From Prosapia bicincta (Eukaryota > Arthropoda > Insecta > Hemiptera > Cercopidae), in assembly GCA_036971475.1 (NCBI GenBank), contig JBAIZL010000002.1, forward strand, positions 333,493,820 to 333,557,819: DNA of 64,000 bases. Direction: 5' to 3'. A model generated the notes under the pieces. It searched no databases and was not told the DNA's origin. It saw nothing but the letters and a program-made list of their open reading frames with translations. Shown piece by piece: positions 49,901 through 62,660 of this stretch; the first letter of the stretch is position 1; every line of letters begins with the position of its first letter. The translations under genes were made by a program, and so were the position numbers.

Positions 49901-52872
49901 GTAGATGCAATTGTTATGGAATTTCATAAATAAAGTAAAAATTAGAAACAACAAAGACATAATTGTGATTATTCAAGTAGAGTTATAAAACAGTAACATT
50001 ATTTGATTTTAGTTTGGGTGGTTCATACATCTACAGCGTCAAATAGTCTCGCTTCTATTACAAATAAATCTGTTACTTCTGCATAGATCAAATTTAAACA
50101 AAATCACTTTAATACTGAGATGAAATTTTTAAAAAAGGATCAAAGAACATTTTAAAACAGCAGATTTTGGTTTTAAATGAATTATAAAATTAAACAATCT
50201 TTCCAATTTTCAGGCATTAACTGAATTAAATTTTATTTGGCAACTGATGAAGACACGGTGATGTCAAAACAGCTGTTAATAAGTGAAAATAAGGTATATT
50301 GTTTTATTAATTTTTAATTTAATTATACAACAAATACTCTTCACGTAAATGTCTCAAATATTATTTTTTTTATAAATTAATAAAGAGTTTTACTTTGTAT
50401 TAATTTTTATAATTCTACCTCATATAATCTCCTTACAACTAGATAAAAAATAGGAATTGTTAAATAATTGTTCAACTCACCTGCAAGGACTCCAGCCATG
50501 TACACAACCCCGATCCTCAATGACCCATGTACCATCTCTAAAGGCAGTCCAACTAATACTTGCACCAACAGGTTGAACAGCAAGTGCAGCCAACTATAAA
50601 AAAACACAAAATTATACCATCACCATCAAAACAGACTAGTCAATATTACAGTCAGTTAAATTGTATATATTCGATATTGTTAACATTGCCTAGCTCTAAC
50701 TGTGAATACTCCTTCGGGAAAAACGTTTCTCTGGACAGATTTTGAGCCATGGTTCAGTAACTGGGGTTTTTGGTATTTTAAAAAAAATTATAACATTTCT
50801 CTAGAATTTTTATTGGTTAAAACAATTACTTTAAGATCAGTTTTGTAAAAAAATTCATATATAATTCAATATCTTGTGAATTATAATATTATAACTTCCA
50901 AGATAGTTGTCCTATGAAACAATTTGACAGTAAACTGAGCTATTAATAAAATGAATGCACAAAGGCTGCAAAAGACTTGAATGTAACCTTGTTCGGTGAT
51001 GCATAACCTTCTTAGTGATGGCTGCATGTTTGAGAAATAAAAATTATGAAGAACACTTAAATGGACTAGGTAGGGCCATTATACACGAAAATATCATTTT
51101 AATAAGGGATGAAGCTCATAGCGAACTTCCGAAGAAGTCTCGTGGACTCAATATTTTCAATCTTCATTGACTTCTCTTTGAATTTAGAATGTATTTTAAT
51201 TAAAAACAAATTTAAGTCACTCATTGTATCAAATTTGGTTTAATTTTATACATTAAAGTGTCATAAATATGCATTTCATTTTTAAAGTTTTGCCTCTGCG
51301 GTTATAAATTAGTTCTCAGTTTTTTCCTCCTGGACTACCCTAACCGCTCCCAAGAAAGAATTTTGGCTGAGCAACTGATTTTGAGCATTTATCAAGTTTG
51401 AGTTTCTAAATTTACTCACCTTAAAAAAAGAGCATCAGTGTACACAAAATTTAACATACAATAAATATATATATGTGTCTGTAAAACTTTTAAAAAGCAA
51501 ACAGAAATTGATAAAATAAAATAAGAAAATGTTCTTAAATTAAAGTTATATAATCCAGTTATTTTAGGATTTAAAAGAACCATTCAATAGACTATCACAA
51601 CCATAAATAAATTGCTATTAATGCCAACAATAAATAAATAAATCTAAGTCCTCTTATTTATTCAGTATAAATTATACAACCAATTAGAAAACTGTGTCAA
51701 TATCTGTACATTAATATGCAACTGTGCTTAAATAACACGTATATAAAAGCTAGTGAGATATTCTTATACAAAAGCTAGTCAGTTGCACACACGCACACAC
51801 ACACACAAACTCAAAATATTTATTTAATTTGGTAGTAGAATGACAGTCACCTATCCAATCTTTAATAAATGTTAAGCAAACTTTGTCTTCTACTCCATTA
51901 CAGCAAACATTAAAGTACATTATTGACTACACCAATTCAGTTTATTTACCTAAGACAAACTCACTGACCATAAAGAAAATATCAGATATTCAAACATAAC
52001 TGTTACTCCAGTTGCTGCTTCATATTCTGAAAACATTCTGTATGAGGGCATTACTTAATAATTCTAATAAATAAATAAATAGATCCAGGGTTATCATAAA
52101 CAAATCATAAGGGTTGTTTCTGAGGCAATTTTAATAAAAGATATAACTATGCAGAAATTTGTTGTTAAAATAATTACTAAATATAACCTAGAAAAATGCA
52201 AGTGTCAAAAATATAGTGTTTTTAAAAATAGAAGTTACAAATAATGTAAGTGTAAGATATTTATTAATGTTCCTGTTTTTTTATCTTTCTTTATGTGTTT
52301 AGTGAACTTTCTCAAGGAACTAGAGAATAGTTTAGTTTTTTATTTAATTCTATTCCAGCATGTTAGGCAATCCAGCTAGGTCACAATATGATGATCTAAT
52401 TTTCACTAATATTAGCCTCATTAAATTATGAACAACACAAAGAAAGAATGAAATTAATTTTAAAAATTAACAACTTGCTGAACCTTTAAATTAACTCAAT
52501 TTATGAAAAAATTATTGAGACAAAAAGTTTTTGACAACACTACAACAGGAAGGGATCTTCCTCTTCATATCACAAATAAAAATTAAATTTGCCTATTTTT
52601 CCACACAATAGATTTCATGTTGTAGATAGCAGAGAAAATGCATTTATAGGTTTGAGGCTTGTGATAATGCTTCACTCTCTTTCCATTTTAATTAGAGTGT
52701 TCATCATTTTATCAAATTCAATTTACCCAGCATGGAGCACCATGTAGAAGAAGAACCTCCAGATTTCGAGCCGCTTGTCTGGACGGTAGATGAAGATGCT
52801 GTCTATAGGCACTGGTCCTGATGAATTGATCTCGCCATTTGTGATGATTGTGTAGTATGAGAAGAAGCCCAA
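45237..52872 (-). CDS. Rhomboid intramembrane serine protease, last five coding exons
   Basis: Exons, 5' to 3' on the minus strand: 52872-52727, 50593-50481, 49893-49793, 48095-48041, 45481-45237. Phases match at every junction and give 219 residues in one frame to TGA at 45239-45237. Cleaves transmembrane substrates in the bilayer; in insects the best-known role is release of EGF-like ligands. Visible: [20 protein letters not shown] (L1 loop entry), HAGWLHLLFN with the oxyanion Asn, [23 protein letters not shown] with the catalytic Ser, [11 protein letters not shown], and [11 protein letters not shown] with the catalytic His, then a last hydrophobic helix and [10 protein letters not shown]. 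It matches the RHBDL1/2/3 and Drosophila rhomboid-4/stet group; which one is not decidable here. The amino-terminal exons and start lie beyond 52873 and were not found, so probably outside the window. Confidence 0.94.
46901..46969. repeat. (TA)n microsatellite
   Basis: Pure TA dinucleotides, 69 bp. Confidence 0.95.
47870..47935. mobile_element. Foldback family copy 7 (fragment)
   Basis: Outer part of one arm: TTTTATCTCCCAAAACAGC then AAGTAAGTGCTACTATAGG. The GAAAC of the family is changed to AAAAC. Confidence 0.6.
48041..48095 (-). CDS. Rhomboid 55-bp exon
   Basis: Acceptor TTTTTTAG, donor GTAAGT. Encodes [18 protein letters not shown] plus one base. Too short to appear as an ORF; placed because it joins LANVLL to ASADVGF in the right phase and matches the family. 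Confidence 0.9.
49332..49448. repeat. 117-bp foldback with hammerhead-like loop
   Basis: Arms TAAATTTTGTAAATTTGTTA with AAACT (49332-49358) and their inverse at 49422-49448 enclose a minus-strand hammerhead-like motif. Confidence 0.8.
49363..49410 (-). ncRNA. Hammerhead-ribozyme-like motif
   Basis: Minus strand: stem I AAGACA (49410-49405), core CTGATGA (49404-49398), extra A, stem II GATAGC/GCGATT around CACATA (one mismatch, one G-T), GAAA (49378-49375), TCG, TTC cleavage triplet (49371-49369), stem I TGTCTT (49368-49363). Stem I is a perfect 6-bp match and every invariant core base is present. The second stem III pair is U opposite U. Confidence 0.65.
49793..49893 (-). CDS. Rhomboid exon with catalytic Ser
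   Basis: Acceptor CTTTATAG, donor GTGAGT. Encodes [20 protein letters not shown] and [14 protein letters not shown]; the Ser in GASGG is the nucleophile. Confidence 0.95.
49894..50480 (-). other. Rhomboid intron, 0.59 kb
   Basis: Contains a decayed hammerhead-like motif at 50240-50280, flanked by partly complementary AT-rich arms (about 50170-50200 and 50300-50330). Confidence 0.7.
50240..50280 (+). ncRNA. Hammerhead-like motif, decayed
   Basis: CTGATGA (50244-50250), extra A, stem II GACA/TGTC around CGGTGA, then AAAAC instead of GAAAC, AGCTG. Stem I pairs only at AA/TT. Probably inactive. Confidence 0.4.
50481..50593 (-). CDS. Rhomboid exon with HLLFN motif
   Basis: Acceptor TTTTTATAG, donor GTGAGT. 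A single T completes Gly, then [37 protein letters not shown]. Confidence 0.95.
50594..52726 (-). other. Rhomboid intron, 2.1 kb
   Basis: AT-rich; a short imperfect CA repeat near 51785-51810. No transposon recognised. Confidence 0.75.
52727..52872 (-). CDS. Rhomboid exon, first visible
   Basis: Acceptor GTGTTTCAG above 52872, donor GTAAAT below 52727. Encodes [38 protein letters not shown] and [10 protein letters not shown]. Confidence 0.93.
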
Positions 52873-53671
52873 CTGAAACACAACCTCAATGTTATTTACA
52901 AAAAAGTAACAGTTACATTGCACTCTGAATGCATCACACCGTTTATAAATGTCACCATTTTAAATTAACATCATTACAAATGTTTATTTTTAATTAGTTG
53001 AGGCTTGCTGAATACTAACATTTATGTAAAATTATAGATAACATACTGAAAGAAAACATTTCAGTTTTGCATTAGGCTATCTTTTTCAGTATATATGTAG
53101 GTATATATGCTCTTGAAAGTGTTGTTTGGTTAGGTGGCAATGGTTTTTAAGGGATGTTTTCTATAATGTGGTCAAAAAGTATATTTGTTACATATTGGAT
53201 CTGTTCATTTAAAACATTGCTTTAGTGCTACTTAATTCTATCCACCATTCTTCTTACAAGAAGGTGTAACTGGTAGATACCTCAGTATGGCCCCGATAGA
53301 GAGTGGGTCGCGCTGCCATAATTCCGCTCTATTCACAGTGCCACACAGGATCATTAAGTTCTTTGCTTAGACCTACCTGATTTCATCTACCTTTCTTTAT
53401 TCTTCTTCTAGGGTCATGATCCTCGATTGGCTTTTGAAATGACCGCGATGGAGGTAAATATAATTCAGGTAAGTGAGCCTGTATGCGCGATGGGTAGGGT
53501 TTTCATATCTCTACATTAATCCTATTTAATTAAAATCCCTTTCTATCTTTACTAGGAGTAATGACAATCCTTCCCATATGAGCCTACATAACTGTTCACT
53601 ATACAACTCACAAAATCGATCCGACCAGGCCTTGTCTGTTTGCATTGCGAGCCGAGTAATGTCTACCTAAT

Positions 53672-54016
53672 TTGGGTTCCCTTAATACTTTCTTTGCGGT
53701 GTACGCGCAGGAGACACCCTTGCAATATGTCACCATGATATATAGAATACAGGTTGAGGCTGTAGGGTGGGGGCTGTTTCCGTGTTTCAGGAAATCTCTT
53801 GAATTATTGTTTAGGGGTTGCCCGCCCCCGTACAGTCACTCTCGAAACTACGATGAATATTTAAATAAACTAGAAGCTCATGTAGAAGCTTTAAGTGAAA
53901 TTAATAATAATAATAAACCAAGCATATTTCTTCCGCTATTAACAAGTGACCGCTTTAATGAGGTATCGATTACTCCACAGTATCTGGGTAACAGTTATTG
54001 TGATTTACAGGTATAG
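53672..54016 (+). CDS. Unassigned open frame, 114 residues
   Basis: Opens on TTG, so the start is unsupported; the convincing part is from about 53820: CPPPYSHSRNYDEYLNKLEA, HVEALSEINNNNKPSIFLP, then SITPQYLGNSYCDLQ. Composition is protein-like (charged, few rare residues) and a GT follows CAG at 54010-54013, so it could be an exon or a transposon fragment. I recognise no family. It may equally be chance. Confidence 0.2.
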   Translation: MGSLNTFFAVYAQETPLQYVTMIYRIQVEAVGWGLFPCFRKSLELLFRGCPPPYSHSRNYDEYLNKLEAHVEALSEINNNNKPSIFLPLLTSDRFNEVSITPQYLGNSYCDLQV

Positions 54017-55009
54017 TTCACGTTCTTGTCACTGATAAAGGAAAAGCAGAACATTTCCTTCCTCTACAAAAGCACCGTTCCTGGAGCTGCCCTCAATTAC
54101 TGAAACTTAAATATTTAAAAACAATGTTTAATATCTAAATCATTTCGGTAAAATTGTATTAAATTAGTTCTATACAATAGTTTAAATTACGGAATCAAAT
54201 TATTACATCAACTTGCTTGTCTGTAAGCTCGTACAGTTAGGGCTAATATTTTCTTATTTCTTTAACTTTTAGGCCTTCTGTTTGAAAATAAACTGTTACT
54301 ATGATGTCTAACATAATTAAAATTATGGTACAATTTAACTTGCAGTACGAAATTTATGTAAAGGAAGTTTTAATTAGCAATTTTAAGCCCATAGCTACAA
54401 ATTTAAAAAGTTACAAACCATTTATGTACATTGAGGTTAGTTCAGTTCTGAACTGTGTTAGCGAAATATACATAAAGGTTCTGTAACAGTTTTTAAATTG
54501 GTATCTAAAGATTTGTAATTGTTAATTATACTACGCTACAGTGTTGAATATTTGATTTTAAAGGGAAGTTTTCGAAAGTATTTTAAAACACTGCAATATA
54601 AACCTGTCTTCTTATCCTTCTGGTTCAGCTTTAGCGGTCAACATTTCGTTCTGTGTGAGTAAGCCTGTATAATATTTTGTCTACCTTGGACCGTTTGCAG
54701 TAAAAACTTACTTAAGTGGGGAAAAACACTGGCTAGTAAAACTGTCAACTAGACCTGGAGGCGTGACTAGGTGAAATTCAGATCAGTTAAGAAAACAATT
54801 TTGGTCCAAGAGGAATGAACTGTGATAAGGAAAGGCCTAAAGGACCTTAATTTGTGGGGAAAATGTGGTAGTCGTAGGACTGGAGTAAAAACTTATATAA
54901 AGCTATTTGTTATATTGATGTTAAAAAAAAACTTATTAGAAAAATTAATTGAATGAATACAATAGATCTTGGTTTTAACGCAACTAACACATTTTTACTA
55001 CGTAATTTG

Positions 55010-55306
55010 AAATAAAAATATACAATTCATTATAGTGAATTCATTGTAGAAAGATTTCTTGAAATTTAAATCACGTTTTTAATTTTAAATAAAAGTATAC
55101 AATTCATTATCATCATATTGAATTCATTGTAGAAAGACTTCTTGAAATTTAAATCACGTTTTTAATTTTAAATAAAAGTATACAATTCATTATCATCATA
55201 TTGAATTCATTGTAGAAAGATTTCTTGAAATTTAAATCACGTTTTTAATTTTAAATAAAAGTATACAATTCATTATCATCATATTGAATTCATTGTAGAA
55301 AGACTT
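55010..55306. repeat. 83-bp tandem repeat, ~3.5 copies
   Basis: GAATTCATTGTAGAAAGA starts at 55037, 55120, 55203 and 55286, exactly 83 bp apart; units include CTTGAAATTTAAATCACG and AAAAGTATACAATTCATTAT. The three internal units are almost identical. Confidence 0.95.
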
Positions 55307-56218
55307 CTATGGTAACTTAATTTTTAGATTAAAAGCTAATTTGATTACAAAAACTCCAACCTAATTCTAAAAATAAAATCTAAAAAACTCAAAAAAATTA
55401 ACTGAATTTGCAGAAGAATTTATAAAACACTTTGCAGCAGTTGAGATAACTAGAAAAGACTCTCTCCACTTTACAGCTCAGTTTCCTTTTTAAAGAGAAA
55501 AGCCTGCAGCAGACTGTAACAGCGCCTGCATAAGTAATGCGTACAGGAAGTGAAATATCTTGCGGCTGTAAACATTAAACGCCTGTCATTCTTGTTCGAA
55601 GTCTCTTAAAGCCAGAACCATTTAAACAGTCAATATAACAAATTTGGTTTTCAATAAATACGTCACGGTTCACCAAAAGACTCGAGAAATGAACCCTAAC
55701 ATCGAAAACATTTATGAGCTCAAAATACTCCCAAAGCAACCTAAAACAGTAGTTTTGCTGGTATCGGAAACAGAGATGCCCATTTTTAATAAATCACCGC
55801 AAAGTGCGTAGTTTGTTTGTACCAGGAGTCCATAAAATTTAATGTTTAAACAAAGCGAATGTACCGGGTAGTGTTTGGTAAACACCTGGGTACAGTCATT
55901 GCATCCACCTACAGTACAGTCACTGACCAATAATGTTTTTACGTGCGGTATTTCCTATTTAAAAAAATCATAACATTTTTTAATAAGAAAGTTTTAAAAA
56001 CTCTTTAAAACAATGAATAATATTAAGCCTAATTCTAAACAAAAAACCTTGTTGAACAAATTTTGTTTGTTTGGTTTTACGCTTCTTCCCTTTCTTGATA
56101 AAATTATATATTTTTCAAACACAACTTTTTCTGGAAACAAAATACACTGATATTTATCTAACAGACTTTTCATTGTTTTAATCTTCTTTATTCAATTCCT
56201 TCTATTTGATCACACTCT

Positions 56219-57090
<872 letters not shown>

Positions 57091-57150
57091 TATATAGATA
57101 TATTTATTTATTTATAGATAAATAGATACACACACACACACATATATTAA

Positions 57151-57248
57151 AATTTTTCAAATTTTTAATCGTAATAAAATACTTTGTATTCATCCACTCA
57201 AGTTCAAATAGATTTTTTAGTAGTGGGTGGCAATTGATATTAATAGTT
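57151..57248. repeat. Short dispersed repeat, second copy at 63820-63915
   Basis: Ordered similarity in the same orientation: CAAATTTTTAATCGT, GTTCAAATA, ATTTTTTA, GTGGGTGGCA/ATGGATGGCA and TTGATATTAA/TTGATGTTAA. Identity unknown. Confidence 0.5.
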
Positions 57249-58119
57249 TCTTTCACATAATAATACATAATTATATTTACTAATAAATTAATTTTAGTTT
57301 TATATGGGGAAAAAATTTCACAGAAGCTGTAAATGTAGTTATTTTGTCCCATTTGGTTTAAAATAAGTGATAACATATGAAGACAGCTTATTTTATAGCT
57401 GTTATTGGTTATGATGTAGAACAGCTGTTTTATCGCATAGCTTATGTTGCTTTGTTGATATTAATTACAATAAGTTAATAAAAAGTAAGTAAAATAAATT
57501 TTTTCGCTGATGAGCTAAGTAAAAATTGACCGTAGAAATGTTTTGTTTGTATTACTTGTTTTTATCCTCAAATTTTTCTCCTAATATAAACATTATAGTA
57601 GCTCTCATATAATTTATAACACCCCGAGCTGTCAGTTATCGAACGTCAAATTCAGAGCGTACTTGTTTGCTAGCATAATTAGACAACTGATTCTTTCGAC
57701 TCTATGGCATCTAAAAATATTAAATGCTAAGAAAATGTGTATTTTAGAAAGGTAAACATTAAACAGTAAAAGTTTAAAGATCAGACTGTACCACCCGATG
57801 AGAGAACAGATGTTTCTCCCCAAAATGTCGTATTTCCGAGTTTGTGGGCGAATGCGCACGCGTGCCCGTTTCCGGTTCTCGCTAATTGAGGTCTGCGCGG
57901 TGGTTGGTTAGTGGATCTTACCAAAGCAGCCCAGAGCACTATACAACACTCGAAAACTTAAATTCCGTTTTTAAAACATCTCAATGGCTTATACACGATT
58001 TTATTTCGGGGGGGGGGGGGGTCAAATCTATTCTTTTCCCAAAAGCAAAAACGTTTCTATTTCACTTTTGATTTTTTGCGAACCGCTTTTTTTTCTTAGG
58101 TAATGCAGTATTACAAAAT

Positions 58120-58121
<2 letters not shown>

Positions 58122-58211
<90 letters not shown>
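58122..58211. repeat. (TA)n-(TG)n microsatellite
   Basis: (TA) 58122-58154 then (TG) 58157-58211. A 14-base G run lies nearby at 58008-58021. Confidence 0.95.
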
Positions 58212-58213
<2 letters not shown>

Positions 58214-58519
58214 CTTACACATAATAAGTATAATTTATCAGACACAAGTTTTGAGATACAAATTAATACAAAAAATAAAAAAATGAATTACTTTTTACGA
58301 AATTAGATTAGTTTTTGAAACAAATAATATTAACTGATATTGCAACAGAAACAATATAATTGATTTTAAAAATAAAACTTCTACCTTAGATATTAACATA
58401 CGTTCGAATTTTTGTTTCTTATTTAACAACATATATTACAATTTTAAATAAAAATGCTCAATTCTATATACGTCAGTGTGTGCCGGGCTTCCTATAGACA
58501 CCTCTGAAACAACTTATTA

Positions 58520-60786
58520 CAGTACAGTCTCACTAATCCGGACTTGATGGGACCGGACCCTGTCCGGATCAACGAAAGTCCGGATTAGACGGAAAAAGCC
58601 AGACAAATGCATACAATATGTGTTTTAGTCGGGGAAACATTGAAATTGTAGTTTTAGTGAAATTGAGGCCTAATTATAGCTATACAGTACAGTATTTCAT
58701 AGCTTATTTAGCAAAAAATACTGTAATTGTAACAGAAAAGGTATGACATGAATAAATATCAAAGCATCTTTCTCGTTGAATAAATGTATTCACATAAAGT
58801 TATTTACACTATACTGTATAAACGCACAAAAAAACTCAAACAAAAATGAAACTGAAACAAAAATAAACTTTAAAAAACTTAGTGAAAAAAGTCTGTAAGT
58901 TCTTTTGTTTTAACGATAAATGGCGTCGTTTCACAGTAAGATCTCGTAGGCGTTTCAAAGTCAGTAGCTCCGCACTTTGTTTCTCAAAGTAGGCTATCAA
59001 CCCCTCCAGCATTGCAGCCGCCCCATCATGAGTTGGGCTGACCGGTTCGTCTGTGTAGTCTTTCTCTTCCCAGCTGTCATTTTCTGCGTTTGCAATGCAC
59101 ACAGCGACGATTTCGTCCTCGTTGAGCACTTGATGACCAATCTCATTATCACTGATAATCCACTCGGAAATATCAGTGTCTTTCAACTCGGCACAACCCT
59201 CCAATTGTTGAAAAATCTGAACAAATTCGGCGTCGTCATTAGTAGGTCTGCAGCCATATAAATGACATCCTTTATAGTCACTTTTTTAAGAATTTCAATA
59301 AATTGTGTAGCTGGATCTGCTTGTTTTTGTTCCAAAAGCGATAAAATTAACTTTTTCCTATATCGCAGTTTTATCGCCTCTATCACGCCTTGGTCCATCG
59401 GCTGAATGAGAGCCGTGACGTTAGGAGAAAGAAATTTAACAAAAATGTCACCATGACGCAATTGTTCTTCATTTGGGTGGCATGGGGCATTATCAATTAG
59501 TAAAGCCGCTTTTCAAGTGAGTTTTTTCTCTTTTAAAAACTTGTCTGTTGTTGGAACTTGTATTGGGCCGGTAGAACACTTAAATTTACATTTTTAAAAA
59601 CCCTCGGCTTTGCGGATTTCCCTATCATCAAAAGTGGAAATCTTAGATCGCCAGGAGCATTACTGCAGGGCAACAAAGCCATACGATCTTTCTTAACTTA
59701 ATGGCCTTTTGCTACTGAATCTAATTTGGAAGCTAAAGTTTTTTTTTGGGAACATTTTATAATTTAATCCGGTTTCGTCAGCGTTGAACACCTGACAAGG
59801 TTGTAAGTTTTCATCTCTGAGAAACTTGCCAAATTTGTCTTTGGAATTTTCACTGGCATCACTGTCACCTGACAAAATTTCACCACTTATTCCGAGTTGA
59901 CGGATGCCGTGTCGTTCCTTATACCGTGATAGCCAATCCACACTGGCATTAAAATTAGGGTCTCCTTTTAACTTTTCATTCAGTTTCAGCGCGATCTTTG
60001 CAAATTTACACCCGATAATGGAACACCCTGTCCCGTTGTTGGCAAAACCATACATACAAAGCATCATCTAGGGTTTAATTTTTTGGTTTTTTGCTTCTGC
60101 CGCCTAAAATGTCTTTACTAACAATTTTTGCACAAAAATCTTCAATTTCCTGTTACTTTTTTCCGATCGGAAACAGTTTGTTTTCCCACGCCTAACTCTT
60201 TTGCAATTTTAGTATGCGATTCACCTCCATCAATACGAAACAAAGATTGGAGTTTTTGTTCCAATGTCACTGTCACTGACTTACGTTTAGTCGCCCTTTC
60301 ACTGAACACTGAACGAGACGTAAATAAAAAACACAGATCAATATTGCACTAGAATTAAATGACAACTAAGCAGATATCTTGCGAGAAGCAGTAACGGAAA
60401 GATGCCACCTAACTGACCTGACGCCAGATAGACTGTCTATCCGTTTAGTCAGCGGTCCTTTATCTTTCGTTTATCGCAAAATATCTCTTGATATCACGTG
60501 CGTTGTAGTGTTGGGAGATCTAATGTGAATATATTTTTTCAAAGACGTTTTTCCTACTTTAACAGGCAAAAAAAACAAATAATAGGGTAAATTCATATTT
60601 TAATGAATAAACATATTATTTGTCTATTAGAGTAGGAAAACCCCTATAGTAGTATAAAAATAAATATTTTTGTGGACGGCAGACTGATTGTGCACTGTAA
60701 AATACTATAACTAAACAAAAATTTTGGGCCGTCCGGATTAGCCGGAGGTCCGGATCATCGGAGACCGGATTAGCGAGACTGTACTG
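58520..60786 (-). mobile_element. Tigger/pogo-like DNA transposon, complete ends, TA duplication
   Basis: Terminal inverted repeats: left CAGTACAGTCTCACTAATCC, right (inverted) CAGTACAGTCTCGCTAATCC, continuing with GGAC/GGTC. Flanked on both sides by TA (58518-58519, 60787-60788), the duplicated target of this superfamily. Length 2267 bp, close to full length. It lies upstream of the visible rhomboid exons, same strand. Confidence 0.93.
58836..60320 (-). pseudogene. Tigger/pogo transposase, frameshifted
   Basis: Cut-and-paste transposase of the pogo/Tigger group, in four frame segments. Psq-type HTH: KRKSVTVTLEQKLQSLFRID and AKELGVGKQTVSDRKK (60300-60160). CENP-B HTH: DWLSRYKERHGIRQLG (~59930). 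DDE domain: VFNADETGLNYKMF (first Asp, ~59780), LLIDNAPCHPNEEQL (second Asp, ~59490), FLSPNVTALIQPMDQGVIEA (third Asp, ~59400). The C-terminal part runs to about 58836. All three catalytic acids remain, but shifts or stops near 60130, 59700, 59510 and 59190 mean it cannot make one protein. Relatively young decay. Confidence 0.88.
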
Positions 60787-62319
60787 TAAATGTTAAATGT
60801 ATTACATTGTGCATTATACAAACAGTACTTAACCATATTTTTTGTCGCGTGACTTATAAAACTTGAACGACTAATAACACTAAAGTGTAATGCCCATTTC
60901 GGGGGGGGGGGATCGTCTAAACAAAAAGTAAAACCCATAGAATTCCGCAAAAGAACCATCCAACACTCGAACTATTTGCACTTAGAATCCCAACTACGCC
61001 TGTAGTATTACCGCGCGATTGATGTGCCTTGAGGTTAGTGTCGGAGAAATATTCAGGCGCAAAATGACAATGTTCTCAAAGTTATTTTAACATTAGGTTC
61101 AAGTCAAGTCATATGCAAAATACACAAACTTTCAAATATTCTAAACATGCGAAATGTGAAACTACTTTATTAAATCAGTGGTATTATTTAAATATTTTAA
61201 GAATCAAGCAATGGAAACCAAACTGTCCCATTCCATGATGTACATCATATAAAATGGCAGCTGCTTATTTAATGTAATTTAAAAATTACACGCCATATAC
61301 TATTAAATTTCAGAAAATTTTCAAGACGTGCTGTATTCTAAATGGAAAGAAGATAAAATACAAAAGCAACCAAACACACTGACTCTTCACCACTGGAAGC
61401 GGCAATCCTACAAGAACCTATAGTACAACTTATAAAAATGAAACAATACCTTTATTGGTGTCACGAGTACAGAATTTCAAACTTAGAGCAAACAGTAGAA
61501 TGACGCACACGAAACTTTGGTTAGAAACTAGGGTAACCGGTCCTTTAGGTCACTAAAATTGCAAAAACTTTATACCTATCGATGTAGAAAGATCCCTCAG
61601 GGACACGGAAAAAATAATAAACTTGTCTTTAACACGTCAAGTGATTAAAATTTTTAGCTAAAAACCAAATTTAAGCTCACTTTAGAGTATACAAAAAACT
61701 TTATAAGTTCGAGGTTTCTCTATAATACTCAGCATTTAGTTGTACTATATTACAATACAGCTATAAAGTATACCTGTATTAGGTTAGGTTATGGTTGGTT
61801 AGGTTTTCTAATGTAAACCCTGAGAGCGAGTACATAGGTCTGTATCTTGGTATAAGATGCTGCAACACAATACGAAGGCCATCTGCCACTTCTCGCATCA
61901 ATCGGCTAGCATGCATTTGTTTTAACGAAAACTGTATTTAAAAAATTTTTAATTTTCGAAACATCTGCGCCAAGTTCTCGTAATACTTTCAACAGCATAA
62001 GGTAGAATTTTGTTCGCAATATCGAAACTAAAGATAAAAAAAACAAAAAACCCAAGGTAATCTCAGAAACACACCAGCTGACCATATAAGAATAAAATAT
62101 CAATACCGCTATTTCAAAATCTAAGTTTGATCAGGATCACAGAATACTCTCAGAGTTTCGCTAATAATGTCGTCAAGGGGTAGCGCCTATTTGTTGTGCC
62201 CGTAAGGGACGGTCACTTACCTACTTTTCTCTCCTAGTTCCAAAGAAGATTTATACCCGTACACTACTTTACATATTTTTATCGATATTTTGTTCCCTTC
62301 TATATACTGAGAAAGAGCT

Positions 62320-62660
62320 ACACTACGGTAGCTTTCTTCTTCTCTATTACAAGAACACGCCTCCACATATCCGACCTTAAACTCGTGACTCCTGCCCAGG
62401 CGACTTTTCTCAGGCCCAGACAGGAGCTTTCCCAACCCGTGGCATCAATCTGTAAGAGCCTTTCGGTTTACTGTAAGGCTTGGACTGGTGACCAGCCCGC
62501 AGCTGGGAAGACACTTTTCCAAAACTACTCAGGACCAATAGAACCTTCCGAAAGGTCACGTTTTCCGTACCTCAGTACCCTACCTCATTAGATTGGTCCA
62601 GGTAATCCAATCGGACCTTTATCCACTCTCGGTTGGCCTTAGCTAAGGGCCGGTCCCTCA
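62320..62660 (-). repeat. Second copy of the 34.2-34.5 kb repeat
   Basis: Minus-strand similarity to 34225-34520 in the same block order. Here GC-richer sequence continues to about 62830 (ending, on the minus strand, at GTAGTCCGGCAAGAAGGTAC). It might be part of a retroelement, but no coding motif is visible. Confidence 0.5.

Noticed and set aside
57505..57530. CTGATGAG core
   Set aside because: No stem II hairpin and no GAAA after it.
57600..57930. Promoter/CpG island for the rhomboid gene
   Set aside because: Some CpGs occur, but there is no clear core promoter element and no first exon could be linked to it.
62217..62435. Exon on the minus strand ending AAAAGTAG before GTAAGTG
   Set aside because: A donor-like site exists, but the region matches a dispersed repeat and the protein shows no family.
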